A DNA stretch of 64,000 nucleotides from Clostridiales bacterium (lineage in GTDB: Bacteria > Bacillota > Clostridia > Lachnospirales > WQUN01): contig JAITSQ010000031.1 of assembly GCA_031287685.1 (NCBI GenBank), positions 1-64,000 of the forward strand, read 5' to 3'. Below the pieces are notes generated by a model. The model saw only the letters and a program-made list of their open reading frames with translations. It was not told the origin of the DNA and ran no database searches. The translations under genes and the position numbers were made by a program. Shown one piece after another: positions 1-8,286 of this stretch; the first letter of the stretch is position 1; each line of letters opens with the position of its first letter.

Positions 1-213
1 AAATGAGCCGCCAAGCGCGTTTTCGCCGCCCGCGTCCCGCTTTTTCCCGGCTTTTCCCGCTTTTTCCCACTTTTTTCCCGCCGCACACGCAATTCTCATT
101 CTTCGTGCGAGATTACAACCGAGCAAACGATTCAGACAATCTCGTAAAAATCAACCTTCGTTTGCTCATAGCCTCTTATGTCCAACATTTTTGAAACAGG
201 CGTTAAGTTGGGC
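1..213. other. Gene-free left edge with a C/T-rich tract
   Basis: No convincing gene is visible. Bases 38-82 are strongly pyrimidine-rich and repeat a short CCCGCTTTTT-like unit several times. A 63-codon frame over this stretch is low-complexity (Arg, Pro, Phe) and has no ribosome site, so I do not call it. The rest holds nothing I recognise up to the tRNA promoter. Confidence 0.5.
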
Positions 214-242
214 TTGACAAGAGAACAGCCTTGAGTTATAAT
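214..242 (+). promoter_or_regulatory. Promoter of tRNA-Ser
   Basis: A perfect TTGACA at 214-219 and TATAAT at 237-242 are separated by 17 bases. The -10 box lies 14 bases before the tRNA-Ser gene. This is a consensus housekeeping (sigma-A type) promoter. Confidence 0.85.
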
Positions 243-256
243 GTAAGGGCCGTTGT

Positions 257-346
257 GGAGAAGTACTCAAGTTGGCTGTAAGAGGCTCCCCTGCTAAGGG
301 AGTAGGTCGGGAAACCGGCGCGCGGGTTCGAATCCCGCCTTCTCCG
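257..346 (+). tRNA. tRNA-Ser (anticodon GCT)
   Basis: The 90-nt gene folds as a class II tRNA: a perfect 7-bp acceptor stem (257-263 with 339-345), anticodon GCT at 293-295 in a 7-base loop, a long variable arm typical of serine tRNAs, and a TTCGAAT T-loop. The discriminator base is G. The CCA end is not encoded, since GCC follows. It reads AGC/AGU codons. Confidence 0.95.
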
Positions 347-929
347 GCCCGAATTTAGGAACAAACGCGAACCCGACCCGGGTATTTTTAATCGGGGAGG
401 CGTTCGCGTTTGTGTTTGAGCTGCGTGAACAGCTTAAACCCGCCAATGTAAGAAAAGACAGGCGGAGCCCCTGGCATCCGAGACACAAGCCAGAAAGCGA
501 AAAGACCCATTGGTAAAACCTTACCTCATACATATTATTATCAAGTACGAGAACAAGACCGCGATATTGCGGTCTTCGCGGGCGTTCTAATGTTCGGAAA
601 GCGGCGCGGCTGATTTACTTAAATAAAACGCGCCATAATTGTTTGTATCGCGTGAACTCACAAGGGTTGTTTAATGTTCCTTAACGGGCGATATATCAAT
701 CCCGCGGTTTGTGATGAACTTGTTCCGCGAGCGGTTCACAGATACCTAAGCCCCCTTCTTGGCGATCCGCGGCCGCGAGGCGGGAAGGCGGCGGGTTTCC
801 CGCAACTGATTGATTCATTTAAAACATTCCTCATATTTGAGATAAAACGTACACCGCGCGATATATACAGCGACGCGGATTTATCGAAACACCGAACCTC
901 AGTCCTGTAAATTTCACAAAATTTTCCCC
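347..929. other. Long intergenic region with palindromes
   Basis: About 580 bases lie between tRNA-Ser and the HD-GYP promoter without a convincing gene. Visible structure includes a 12-bp perfect inverted repeat (ACAAACGCGAAC near 362-373 with its complement near 403-414), a GAGCTG/CAGCTT pair near 419-436, and an 8-bp hairpin AAGACCGC/GCGGTCTT near 555-576. A 78-codon frame at 674-910 resembles nothing I know and lacks a good ribosome site. A structured RNA is possible but I cannot name one. Confidence 0.4.
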
Positions 930-958
930 TTGCGCGGCGGCGCGTAATGATGTATAAT
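930..958 (+). promoter_or_regulatory. Likely promoter of the HD-GYP gene
   Basis: TTGCGC at 930-935 and TATAAT at 953-958 are 17 bases apart, about 70 bases before the start codon at 1030. The same TTGCGC-17-TATAAT layout precedes the gene at 59086. Confidence 0.6.
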
Positions 959-1029
959 TATTAGGCGTAAAAGACTCATCGCTACTTAATCCTTAATGTT
1001 GCGGCGGTCGGTTAAAGGGGGGTGTTTTT

Positions 1030-2070
1030 ATGGCAAGGATTATAGAAATGATAGCTGTTGACGACCTTTTCGATGGTATGATAGCGGATGACGACGTGTA
1101 TAATAGATATTCAATCCTGCTTGTAAGCAATGGCTCCATTTTGACCGCTGATAAAATAGATTTGCTTAAAAGGAACGGCGTCCGGTCGATTAACGTGCGG
1201 ATTCCCGTGACCTCCGTGACGGAGCGGGAGGATTTCCAGCAGTTTTCCGCGCATTATAACGAGAGCGTGGAGGCGGCCAGCGAAGCTATTAAAAACATAA
1301 GCGACGGCGGCCTTATCGATATGGAGCAGCTCTACGCCGTCACCGACGGCATAGTGGGCAATCTGCGCATAAAATCGGACATTTTTACTTACATGGGCTT
1401 TCTTAAGGATCACGACGACTACACGTTCAGCCATTCCAGCAACGTGGCGCTGCTGGCGAACGTCTTCGCGCGGTGGATGAAGTTTTCGGAGGCGGACGTG
1501 CGGGACATCACCATCGCCGGTATGCTCCACGATATAGGCAAAACGAAGGTGCCGCTTGAAATCCTCAACAAGCCCTCCAAGCTGACCGACGAGGAATACC
1601 GCATTATTAAGCTCCACAGCATAAACGGCTACACGCTGCTTAAAGACCACGACATACCCAGCCGTATAAAGCTGGCCGCGCTTAATCATCACGAGCGCAT
1701 AAACGGCGAGGGCTACCCCCGCAAGCTCAAAGGGGATAAAATCGACGATTTCTCAAAAATAATCGCGATATGCGACGTTTACGACGCTATGACCGCCAAC
1801 CGCTGTTACAGGGGTAAAATCTGCCCGTTTGACGTAATCGCGAAGCTCGAAAGCTCAAGCTACGGAGAGATGGACACGAAATATTTGCTGGCGTTTCTGA
1901 AGCATGTCGTGTATAACTACCTCAACAGCTGGGTAATGCTTTCCTCAGACGAGGAGGCCGAGATAATGTTTATAAACCCCGCGTCCCTCACAAGGCCGAT
2001 TGTCCGGGCCAAGGGCCGCGTGGTCAACCTGGCGGAGGAACGGGATATTAAGATTACGGCGATACTGTAG
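1030..2070 (+). CDS. HD-GYP domain cyclic-di-GMP phosphodiesterase
   Basis: This 346-residue protein is predicted to hydrolyse the second messenger c-di-GMP in the cytoplasm. The N-terminal ~115 residues are a small domain that recurs in the paralogue at 44634. The rest is an HD-GYP domain: the HD pair appears in HDIGK, and the defining HHE...GEGYP motif is intact, followed by ICDVYDAMTANRCYR. There is no transmembrane segment and no fused receiver or GGDEF domain, so its input signal is unknown. The start follows a GGGGGG-type ribosome site (1017-1022). It is transcribed alone or with the UPF0210 gene 66 bases downstream. The family call is secure; activity on c-di-GMP is inferred from the intact motifs. 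Confidence 0.9.
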   Translation: MARIIEMIAVDDLFDGMIADDDVYNRYSILLVSNGSILTADKIDLLKRNGVRSINVRIPVTSVTEREDFQQFSAHYNESVEAASEAIKNISDGGLIDMEQLYAVTDGIVGNLRIKSDIFTYMGFLKDHDDYTFSHSSNVALLANVFARWMKFSEADVRDITIAGMLHDIGKTKVPLEILNKPSKLTDEEYRIIKLHSINGYTLLKDHDIPSRIKLAALNHHERINGEGYPRKLKGDKIDDFSKIIAICDVYDAMTANRCYRGKICPFDVIAKLESSSYGEMDTKYLLAFLKHVVYNYLNSWVMLSSDEEAEIMFINPASLTRPIVRAKGRVVNLAEERDIKITAIL

Positions 2071-2136
2071 GCTTGGCTTGAGCTTGGCTCGGACTTGGGC
2101 TTGGCGACAAAAAAATTAAGGCGGAGCGGAGTGCCG

Positions 2137-3498
2137 ATGATTTCACGCACGGAAATCCTTGAGACAAATAAAATGATTGAGGAAGCCAACCTTGACGTGC
2201 GAACCATCACCCTTGGGGTGAGCCTGCTGGACTGCGCCTGTTCGGATTTGGCGGAGTTCAACCGGCGGATTTACGACAAAATAACCCGCGCGGCGGGCGG
2301 CCTCGTAAAATGCGGGGACGACATCGCCCGCCAGTTCGGGATACCGATAGTCAACAAGCGCGTTTCGGTGACGCCGGTGGCCGTGGCCGCGGCGGGGACG
2401 GGCGCGGGGGATTATTCTCCCGTGGCCCGCACGCTTGATAAAGCCGCCAAAGAAGTTGGCGTAAACTTCATAGGCGGCTTTTCGGCGCTTATGGAAAAAG
2501 GCTCGACGGAATCCGACAAAGCCCTCCTGCGGAGCGTGCCGCAGGCCCTGGCGGAGACGGAGCGGCTCTGCGCGTCGGTGGCGCTCGGCTCGACCCGCTG
2601 CGGCATAAATATGAACGCCGTGCGCAAAACGGGCCAGATTATAAAGGAAACGGCCTACCTGACGAGGGAGTCTGACTCCGGCGGGTGCGCCAAATTCGTG
2701 GCGTTTTGCAACGCCGTGCCCGACAATCCGTTTATGGCGGGAGCCTTTCACGGGACGGCGGAGCGTGATTTGGTCGTCAACGTGGGCGTTTCCGGGCCGG
2801 GCGTGGTGCGGCGAGCCGTGGCGGAGGCGGGGCCGGAGGCGGATTTTGAGACGCTGTGCGAGGTTATAAAGAAAACCGCGTTTAAGATAACGCGAGTGGG
2901 CCAGCTGGCCGCGCGAGAGGCTTCCCGCCGGCTGGGCGTCCCCTTCGGGATAATCGACCTTTCGCTCGCGCCCACCCCCGCAATCGGGGACAGCGTGGCC
3001 GAAATCCTTCAAGAAATGGGCCTCGAGCGGGTGGGCGCGCCGGGCAGCACGGCGGCTATCGCCCTTCTGAACGATAACGTTAAAAAGGGCGGCATAATGG
3101 CTTCCTCCTACGTGGGCGGCCTATCGGGCGCGTTTATCCCCGTCAGCGAGGACCGCGCGATGATTGAGGCGGCCGAGAGCGGCGCGCTGACCCTTGAAAA
3201 GCTTGAGGCTATGACCTGCGTGTGTTCGGTGGGGCTTGATATGGTGGCCATTCCGGGCGATACGCCCGAGGAGACGATATCCGGCATAATCGCCGACGAG
3301 ATGGCCATCGGCATGATAAACGGCAAGACGACCGCCGTGCGCATTATCCCCGTATGGGGCAAGGGCGTGGGCGAAGCCGCGGAGTTCGGCGGGCTGCTGG
3401 GCCGCGCGCCGATAATGCCGGTGAACCGCTCGGACTGCTCCGCGTTTATAAAACGGGGCGGGCGGATTCCGCCGCCGGTGCACTCGTTCAGGAATTAG
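2137..3498 (+). CDS. UPF0210 (PFL/DUF711) family protein
   Basis: A 453-residue protein matching the UPF0210 family in length and in its opening, which reads [16 protein letters not shown], followed by [15 protein letters not shown]. The C-terminus carries the family's [18 protein letters not shown] stretch. I chose the ATG at 2137 rather than an in-frame TTG at 2095 because the added 14 residues are unlike the family and GCGGAG lies at the right distance before 2137. The biochemical function of this family is not established to my knowledge; structures place it near glycyl-radical-like folds, hence the PFL name. In many Firmicutes it follows a small ACT-domain gene; no such gene is present here, only the HD-GYP gene upstream. 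Confidence 0.88.
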   Translation: MISRTEILETNKMIEEANLDVRTITLGVSLLDCACSDLAEFNRRIYDKITRAAGGLVKCGDDIARQFGIPIVNKRVSVTPVAVAAAGTGAGDYSPVARTLDKAAKEVGVNFIGGFSALMEKGSTESDKALLRSVPQALAETERLCASVALGSTRCGINMNAVRKTGQIIKETAYLTRESDSGGCAKFVAFCNAVPDNPFMAGAFHGTAERDLVVNVGVSGPGVVRRAVAEAGPEADFETLCEVIKKTAFKITRVGQLAAREASRRLGVPFGIIDLSLAPTPAIGDSVAEILQEMGLERVGAPGSTAAIALLNDNVKKGGIMASSYVGGLSGAFIPVSEDRAMIEAAESGALTLEKLEAMTCVCSVGLDMVAIPGDTPEETISGIIADEMAIGMINGKTTAVRIIPVWGKGVGEAAEFGGLLGRAPIMPVNRSDCSAFIKRGGRIPPPVHSFRN

Positions 3499-3542
3499 CC
3501 GAAGACGTAATAAAATAATTTTAAGCAGGGGAGTTTGCGGGT

Positions 3543-4400
3543 ATGGAAAAGGTTTTGTTATTCGGGGCGGGGTTAAGAGGCAGGGACTATTTGTACACAA
3601 AAATCCAGAGCGCTGTCGGGGGGGGGGGGTACTGTGTCGGAATCCTGGATAACTCTCCCGAAAAGCAAGGCTCGGAGGTTCACGGCGTCCCGGTATATCC
3701 GCCGGAAAAAGCGCGCGAGCTTGAGTTTGACAAGGCAGTCATTTGCGTAAACGAGCAAAGCCGCCGGGAGAGTATGTTTGAGCAGCTTAAAAGCCTCGGT
3801 GTGCCGGAGGAGAAAATCCAGTATCACAAGCAAAGCGACGCGGACGATAAACGCTATGGGCTTGTCCAACGATTCTCCCGTCTGGCCAGGGAACAAAATA
3901 TCTCTGGAGCCGCCGCCGAGTGCGGCGTTTTCCGCGGAGCTTTCGCAAAAGAAATCAACAAAGCCTTTCCGGATAGAAAATTATATTTATTTGATACGTT
4001 CACTGGCTTCGACGAGCGTGATATAGCCCGGGAGCCTTCGGTGAGCAAATGTATTGAGGCGGGGCTTTCTAATCAGACTTCGATTGAAACGGTTATGGGG
4101 AAAATGAAACACCCCGAAAACGTGATTATCAAAAAGGGCTATGTGCCCGAAACTTTTGCCGGGGTTGACGAGGTTTTCGCGTTCGTCAGCTTAGATATGG
4201 ATTTGTACGCGCCTACGCTGGCGGCCCTTGAGTTTTTCGCGCCGCGTATGAGTCCGGGCGGCGTGATTTGTATGCACGATTGGTATAACGAAATTGTTTT
4301 TCATATCAAAGACGCCCTGTATGATTTTGAGCGGAGATCCGGGCGGAGGCTTAATAAAATTCCGCTTTGTGACGAGTTAAGTATGGTTTTGGTATTCTGA
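3543..4400 (+). CDS. TylF/MycF-like O-methyltransferase with N-terminal Rossmann-like domain
   Basis: This 285-residue protein has two parts. Residues 1-95 look like a nucleotide- or CoA-binding Rossmann half (KVLLFGAG near the start, then GILDNSPEK). Residues 110-285 match the macrocin O-methyltransferase (TylF) family: an SAM-binding AECGVFRGAFA motif, LYLFDTFTGF, and metal-binding-type SLDMDLYAPT and CMHDWYNE motifs. Such enzymes methylate sugar hydroxyls; the substrate here is unknown and there are no glycan genes next to it. A run of 12 G residues at 3618-3629 encodes four glycines and is a classic slippage site: gain or loss of one G would truncate the protein after about 30 residues. 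GGGGAG precedes the start. It is likely independent of pepD, which begins 34 bases later. Confidence 0.8.
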   Translation: MEKVLLFGAGLRGRDYLYTKIQSAVGGGGYCVGILDNSPEKQGSEVHGVPVYPPEKARELEFDKAVICVNEQSRRESMFEQLKSLGVPEEKIQYHKQSDADDKRYGLVQRFSRLAREQNISGAAAECGVFRGAFAKEINKAFPDRKLYLFDTFTGFDERDIAREPSVSKCIEAGLSNQTSIETVMGKMKHPENVIIKKGYVPETFAGVDEVFAFVSLDMDLYAPTLAALEFFAPRMSPGGVICMHDWYNEIVFHIKDALYDFERRSGRRLNKIPLCDELSMVLVF

Positions 4401-4434
4401 GCGGCACCAAGGACGATATCAAGGGACGGTAAAA

Positions 4435-5865
4435 ATGAGCGATAACAAAGTGCTTCATTATTTCAGGAAAATCTGCGCAATCCCGCACGGCTCCGGGAAC
4501 GAGGCGGCGCTGGGGGGCTATATAACGTCTTTCGCGGAAAAGCGCGGGCTGTCCGCGCGGCGGGACGAAGCCGGCAACGTCCTCGTGCGGAAGCCGGGGC
4601 GCGGGGCGGAGCCCGTCATTGTCCAGAGCCACATAGACATGGTGTGCGAAAAAAACTCCGACAAAAAGCACGATTTTTTGCGCGACCCGATAGAGGTAAT
4701 CGAGGAGAACGGCTTCCTGCGGGCGAACGACACGACGCTCGGCGCGGATAACGGGATAGGCGCGGCCTACGCCCTGGCCCTGCTCGACGGGGCCTACGCG
4801 CACCCGCCTTTGGAGGCGGTGTTCACCACGAACGAGGAAGTGGGCATGGAGGGCGCGGCGGCGTTCGACGCGTCCGTCCTGACCGGCCGGCGGCTTCTGA
4901 ACCTGGACGAGGGGACCGAGGGCGTCCTGATCGCGAGCTGCGCCGGCGGCGCGCGCGCGGATATGACCCTCCCGGTGGAGACGGAACCGGCGGAGGCGGG
5001 CCGGCGGGCCGCGCTTATCGAGGTGAAGGGCCTGCTGGGCGGCCATTCGGGAATTATGATACGCGAGCAGCGGGCCAACGCCAACGCGCTCCTGGGGCGG
5101 CTCCTGGCGGAGCTTACGCGGAGTTATGACCTCCGGCTTTACGAATTGTCCGGCGGAATGAAGGACAACGCCATCCCGCGGGAGGCGCGGGCCGTCATAA
5201 CCGTGCGGGAGGCGGATTTTTCGGCGGTCGGCGCGGCGGCGGCCGCTTTCGAGGCGGAGGCTCGGCGGGAATACCGCGCGGTTGACTCGGGGATTAGCGT
5301 TATATACGGCGAGACCATTATAAATGAAGAAACTCCGCGCGTCCTGACGAGGGAGAGCCTCAAACGGACGCTGGCGGCCATAAACCTGACCCCGAACGGC
5401 CCGCTGTTTTACTCGGCGGACATAAAGGGCTTGAGCTTGGTCGAAACCTCGTCAAACCTTGGCGTAATCGAGTTTTCGGGGGATACGGTCGTCTTGCGGA
5501 GCGCGCTCCGCAGCTCCGTCGCGCCGCGCAAACGCGGCCTTATAACGAAATTTGAGTCGCTGGCGGAGGCTGTCGGCGCGAAAATCGACCTGCGGGGGGA
5601 CTATCCGGAGTGGGAATACCGCGAAAAATCACCCTTGCGGGAGCTTGCGGCGAAAATTTTCACGGAAGCTTACGGGCGGGAGCCGGTGGTTTCGGCGGTG
5701 CACGCGGGGCTTGAGCCGGGCGTGTTTATCTCAAAGATACCGGGGCTTGACGCAGTCGCTTTCGGGCCGAATATTTACGGGGAGCACACGCCGGGGGAGC
5801 GCGCGGAAATAAGCTCCGTCCTGCGCGTGTGGGAATATCTGCTGGCGCTGCTTAAAAATATGTAA
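4435..5865 (+). CDS. pepD: Aminoacyl-histidine dipeptidase PepD (peptidase M20)
   Basis: A 476-residue cytoplasmic di-zinc peptidase of the M20C (Xaa-His dipeptidase) type, close to the usual ~485 residues. Metal-binding residues are visible in order: SHIDMV (His, Asp), DNGIGAA (bridging Asp), NEEVGMEGA (catalytic and metal-binding Glu pair), NLDEGTEG (Asp), and HAGLEPG (His) near the C-terminus. The lid/dimerisation domain (about 205-385) includes the LGGHSG motif. It would release amino acids from short peptides, which fits a peptide-using anaerobe that also carries pepF and oppBCDF in this window. The next gene, divIB, has its own promoter. Confidence 0.93.
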   Translation: MSDNKVLHYFRKICAIPHGSGNEAALGGYITSFAEKRGLSARRDEAGNVLVRKPGRGAEPVIVQSHIDMVCEKNSDKKHDFLRDPIEVIEENGFLRANDTTLGADNGIGAAYALALLDGAYAHPPLEAVFTTNEEVGMEGAAAFDASVLTGRRLLNLDEGTEGVLIASCAGGARADMTLPVETEPAEAGRRAALIEVKGLLGGHSGIMIREQRANANALLGRLLAELTRSYDLRLYELSGGMKDNAIPREARAVITVREADFSAVGAAAAAFEAEARREYRAVDSGISVIYGETIINEETPRVLTRESLKRTLAAINLTPNGPLFYSADIKGLSLVETSSNLGVIEFSGDTVVLRSALRSSVAPRKRGLITKFESLAEAVGAKIDLRGDYPEWEYREKSPLRELAAKIFTEAYGREPVVSAVHAGLEPGVFISKIPGLDAVAFGPNIYGEHTPGERAEISSVLRVWEYLLALLKNM

Positions 5866-5870
5866 AGGTA

Positions 5871-5899
5871 TTGACATATTTTGCTGATTCGGTTATTAT
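5871..5899 (+). promoter_or_regulatory. Promoter before divIB
   Basis: TTGACA at 5871-5876 and TATTAT at 5894-5899 with a 17-base spacer. The ribosome site AAGGTGAGG follows closely before the ATG at 5914, so the leader is very short. Confidence 0.7.
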
Positions 5900-5913
5900 T
5901 AAGGTGAGGTTTT

Positions 5914-6657
5914 ATGGGGAGCGCGAAGCAAAATTTTAAGGCGGCGCTTTGGACGGCGGGTCTGCTGGGCGTTGTTTTGGCGCTGACGCAGCTGCCGGTT
6001 TTCGGCGTTAGCAAGGTTTCCGTGACGGGCCTGGGCGAGGGCTGCCCCGTGACGGAGGCGGAGGTGCGCCGGGCGGCGGGCCTGCCGGACGGCGCGAATA
6101 TTTTTTTAGTGAACACAACAGCCGCTCGGCGGGATTTACTGAAAAACCCGTATATCGGCCGGGCGCGGGTGTCGAAAAAATTCCCGAGCGAAGTGCTGGT
6201 TGACCTTGAGACGCGCCGGGTTCGCGCGTATGTCTACGATTCGGGCAATTTTATCTATATTGACGGCGACGGGCGCGTGCTTGACGTTAAACCGAATTAT
6301 ACCGAGCCGCTGCCGGTGGTCCGGGGGCTGAAGTACTCCTCGTACACAAAAGGAGAGTTGCTGAACGTCGAGGACAGCCAGGCTTTTAACGCGGTGACGG
6401 TCACGGTGGGCCTGCTTGATTTCCACCAGCTGCTTTCGGACGTGGTGTACGTCGACGTGTCGGACTTGTCGGACATAAGCCTGCAAACGCGGGATTATGA
6501 CTTGATCCTTGGCGACGCGAGGCTTCTGTCGCAAAGGATGCAGTTTGTCCGGCCGGTGCTTGAAAAACAGCGGGAGAAACAGCCGGGCGTGCGCGGGACG
6601 CTTGATTTCAGAAGCTCCTACAGGGACGAGGTCGCCACTTTTAGGATAATGAAATAA
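5914..6657 (+). CDS. divIB: Cell division protein DivIB/FtsQ
   Basis: A 247-residue bitopic membrane protein of the divisome. One transmembrane segment spans about residues 9-30, followed by a POTRA domain that begins at VSKVSVTGLG and includes NPYIGRARVSKKFPS, then the beta domain that contacts FtsL/DivIC and FtsB-like partners. The N-terminal cytoplasmic part is only a few residues. Its place just upstream of ftsZ is a common remnant of the dcw cluster, but ftsA is absent between them. The start is set by AAGGTGAGG 7 bases upstream. The 234-base gap to ftsZ is filled by repeat elements. Confidence 0.88.
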   Translation: MGSAKQNFKAALWTAGLLGVVLALTQLPVFGVSKVSVTGLGEGCPVTEAEVRRAAGLPDGANIFLVNTTAARRDLLKNPYIGRARVSKKFPSEVLVDLETRRVRAYVYDSGNFIYIDGDGRVLDVKPNYTEPLPVVRGLKYSSYTKGELLNVEDSQAFNAVTVTVGLLDFHQLLSDVVYVDVSDLSDISLQTRDYDLILGDARLLSQRMQFVRPVLEKQREKQPGVRGTLDFRSSYRDEVATFRIMK

Positions 6658-6660
6658 TTT

Positions 6661-6744
6661 AGAGCCTATTCTCATTAGGTAGAAAGGTCGTCGCTTCGCG
6701 AAAACGCGGGGAGGCGGCGTTTATATCCTATGAGAACAGGTTCT
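6661..6744. repeat. Short palindromic element, family D
   Basis: An 84-base element with imperfect terminal inverted repeats of 18-19 bases: AGAGCCTATTCTCATTAGG at 6661-6679 and CCTATGAGAACAGGTTCT at 6727-6744. It begins 4 bases after the divIB stop codon. A half copy (AGAACCTGTTCTCA) lies at 37001-37014 over the ilvN stop codon. Confidence 0.6.
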
Positions 6745-6774
6745 TAATACGAAAGAGACAAGTTTTGTACATAG

Positions 6775-6875
6775 AGCAATTTTACAAAACGTTGACTGGC
6801 GCGGAGCGGAAAATCGGCGGCTTTAAGCCGTTTTTCGCGAACGTCGGCAGTCCACGATTTTGAAAATTGCTATAT
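6775..6875. repeat. MITE-like element A, copy 1
   Basis: A 101-base element with imperfect terminal inverted repeats (AGCAATTTTACAAAACG and, on the other strand, AGCAATTTTCAAAATCG) and an inner GGCTTTAAGCC palindrome. Copy 2 at 24139-24239 differs at only two positions. It ends 2 bases before the ftsZ ribosome site. It has no coding capacity. Confidence 0.85.
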
Positions 6876-6891
6876 CGGGGAGGGGTTTTTG

Positions 6892-8016
6892 GTGATAAAC
6901 ATATCGCAGATGTCGGAAAACGGCGCGATTATTAAGGTAGTCGGCGTTGGCGGCGGCGGCGGCAACGCCGTTGACCGGATGATTCAAGACGGCGTGGAGG
7001 GCGTGGAGTTTATTTCCGTAAATACGGACGCGCAAGCCTTGGAAATATCCAAGGCTTCTTCGCGTATTCACTTGGGTAAGGGCACCGGCGCGGGAGGCGT
7101 GCCCGAAGTGGGCAAGCGGGCCGCCGAGGAGCGCCGCGACGAAATCAGCCGTTCCGTCGAGGGGGCGCATATGCTCTTTATCACCGCGGGAATGGGCGGC
7201 GGCACGGGCACGGGCGCCGCGCCGGTCATAGCGGAGATTGCCAAGGGCCTTGACATACTTACGGTCGGCGTGGTCACTAAACCTTTTGATTTCGAGGGCC
7301 CGCACAGGATGAGAAACGCCCTGAGCGGCATCGAGGAACTGCGCAAGCACGTCGATTCCCTCGTAATTATCCCGAACGAGCGGCTTTTCGCCATATTTGA
7401 CGACGATATGCCCCTGACGGAGGCTTTTCATATGGCGGATACCGTTCTGCGCCAAGGCGTGCAGGGTATTTCCGACCTTATCACCACGCGCGGGGAGATT
7501 AACCTGGACTTCGCCGACGTGTGCTCGATTATGCGCGGCAAAGGAATCGCCCATATGGGCATAGGGCGCGCGTCGGGCAAAACCCGCATAGAGCTAGCCG
7601 CCGAGGACGCGATAAACTCCCCCCTGCTGGAGACGTCAATCGCGGGCGCGCGCAGCGTGCTTGTGAACGTGTCTGGGAAAATCACCATAAAGGAAACAAA
7701 AGCGGCCACGGCTATAATAACTCAGGCGATTCACGAAGGGGCGAACATGATTTTCGGCACCACGACGAACGCCGAATTGGGCGACGAGGTGATGATTACC
7801 GTAATCGCCACGGATTTTGAGCAGGAGGAGGCCCCGCCCGAGCGGCTAGAACGGGCGAAAACCACCCCCGCGGCGGGCTTTAAGACCGTGGGGAACCCTT
7901 ACCGCCAGCCGGAGCCGGCTTCCGCGGCGGCCGCTCCGTCGGAGGAGGACGACGACTTAGATATGCCGGATATTAAAATTCCGAGGTTTTTGCAGCAGCC
8001 TAACAAAAGGAAGTAA
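6892..8016 (+). CDS. ftsZ: Cell division protein FtsZ
   Basis: The 374-residue tubulin-like GTPase that forms the division ring. The N-terminus has [14 protein letters not shown], the tubulin signature [11 protein letters not shown] is intact, and synergy-loop residues follow in the second half. A variable linker of about 45 residues leads to an acidic tail and the conserved C-terminal peptide DIKIPRFLQ, which binds FtsA/SepF/ZapA-type partners, then a basic end. I chose GTG at 6892; TTG at 6889 is in frame and equally compatible with the GGGGAGGGG ribosome site at 6877-6885. No promoter is obvious; transcription may come through the repeat-filled gap from divIB. Confidence 0.96.
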   Translation: MINISQMSENGAIIKVVGVGGGGGNAVDRMIQDGVEGVEFISVNTDAQALEISKASSRIHLGKGTGAGGVPEVGKRAAEERRDEISRSVEGAHMLFITAGMGGGTGTGAAPVIAEIAKGLDILTVGVVTKPFDFEGPHRMRNALSGIEELRKHVDSLVIIPNERLFAIFDDDMPLTEAFHMADTVLRQGVQGISDLITTRGEINLDFADVCSIMRGKGIAHMGIGRASGKTRIELAAEDAINSPLLETSIAGARSVLVNVSGKITIKETKAATAIITQAIHEGANMIFGTTTNAELGDEVMITVIATDFEQEEAPPERLERAKTTPAAGFKTVGNPYRQPEPASAAAAPSEEDDDLDMPDIKIPRFLQQPNKRK

Positions 8017-8017
8017 G

Positions 8018-8264
8018 AGCAATTCCATGTTTGATGGGCGTTGTTCAAGGAGGCGGCTTTTTCGGCAGGCCAACTTGCTCGGTGTTTTGGATTGTCTAAA
8101 AAGATTTAGACAATCCAAAGCCTCCTTCTTGCCCGGTGTTTTTTCGGCACTCCCCGCGTTTGCAACAGCTTTTTGGCGGAGCCAAAATAGCGAACGCAAA
8201 CGCGGGGAGGCCCGGAAAAACACCGAACAAGCCGAAAACGCCAATATCAAACGGAACCGCTATA
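8018..8264. repeat. Element C, copy 1, carrying family B units
   Basis: The left end AGCAATTCCATGTTTGA starts 1 base after the ftsZ stop codon. The right end (ATATCAAACGGAACCGCTAT) is its imperfect inverted copy. A simpler copy lies at 26170-26268. The middle (8075-8226) is occupied by hairpin units of family B, so the element is a composite. It fills nearly the whole ftsZ-serC gap. Confidence 0.7.
8075..8226. repeat. Family B hairpin-unit array, locus 1
   Basis: Unit 1 has the arm TTGCTCGGTGTTTT, a 12-bp perfect stem (GGATTGTCTAAA 8089-8100 with 8105-8116, extended to 15 bp by T/A pairs), and the arm AAAGCCTCCTTCTTG. Unit 2 starts again with CCCGGTGTTTT and holds a large nested hairpin (TCCCCGCGTTTGC 8151-8163 with 8196-8208, and an inner GGC...GCC stem), closed by CCGGAAAAACACCG. 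The large hairpin recurs at 14162-14215 in the other orientation. Confidence 0.8.
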
Positions 8265-8286
8265 GGATTAACAAGGAGGGTTCACA

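Noticed and set aside
674-910. 78-codon frame upstream of the HD-GYP gene
   Set aside because: No ribosome site, no recognisable similarity and no coding-like composition; kept only as a note in the gap entry.
3543-3830. Frameshift at the poly-G tract
   Set aside because: The frame is open through the tract as given and both halves are family-like, so the present length is the in-frame state.
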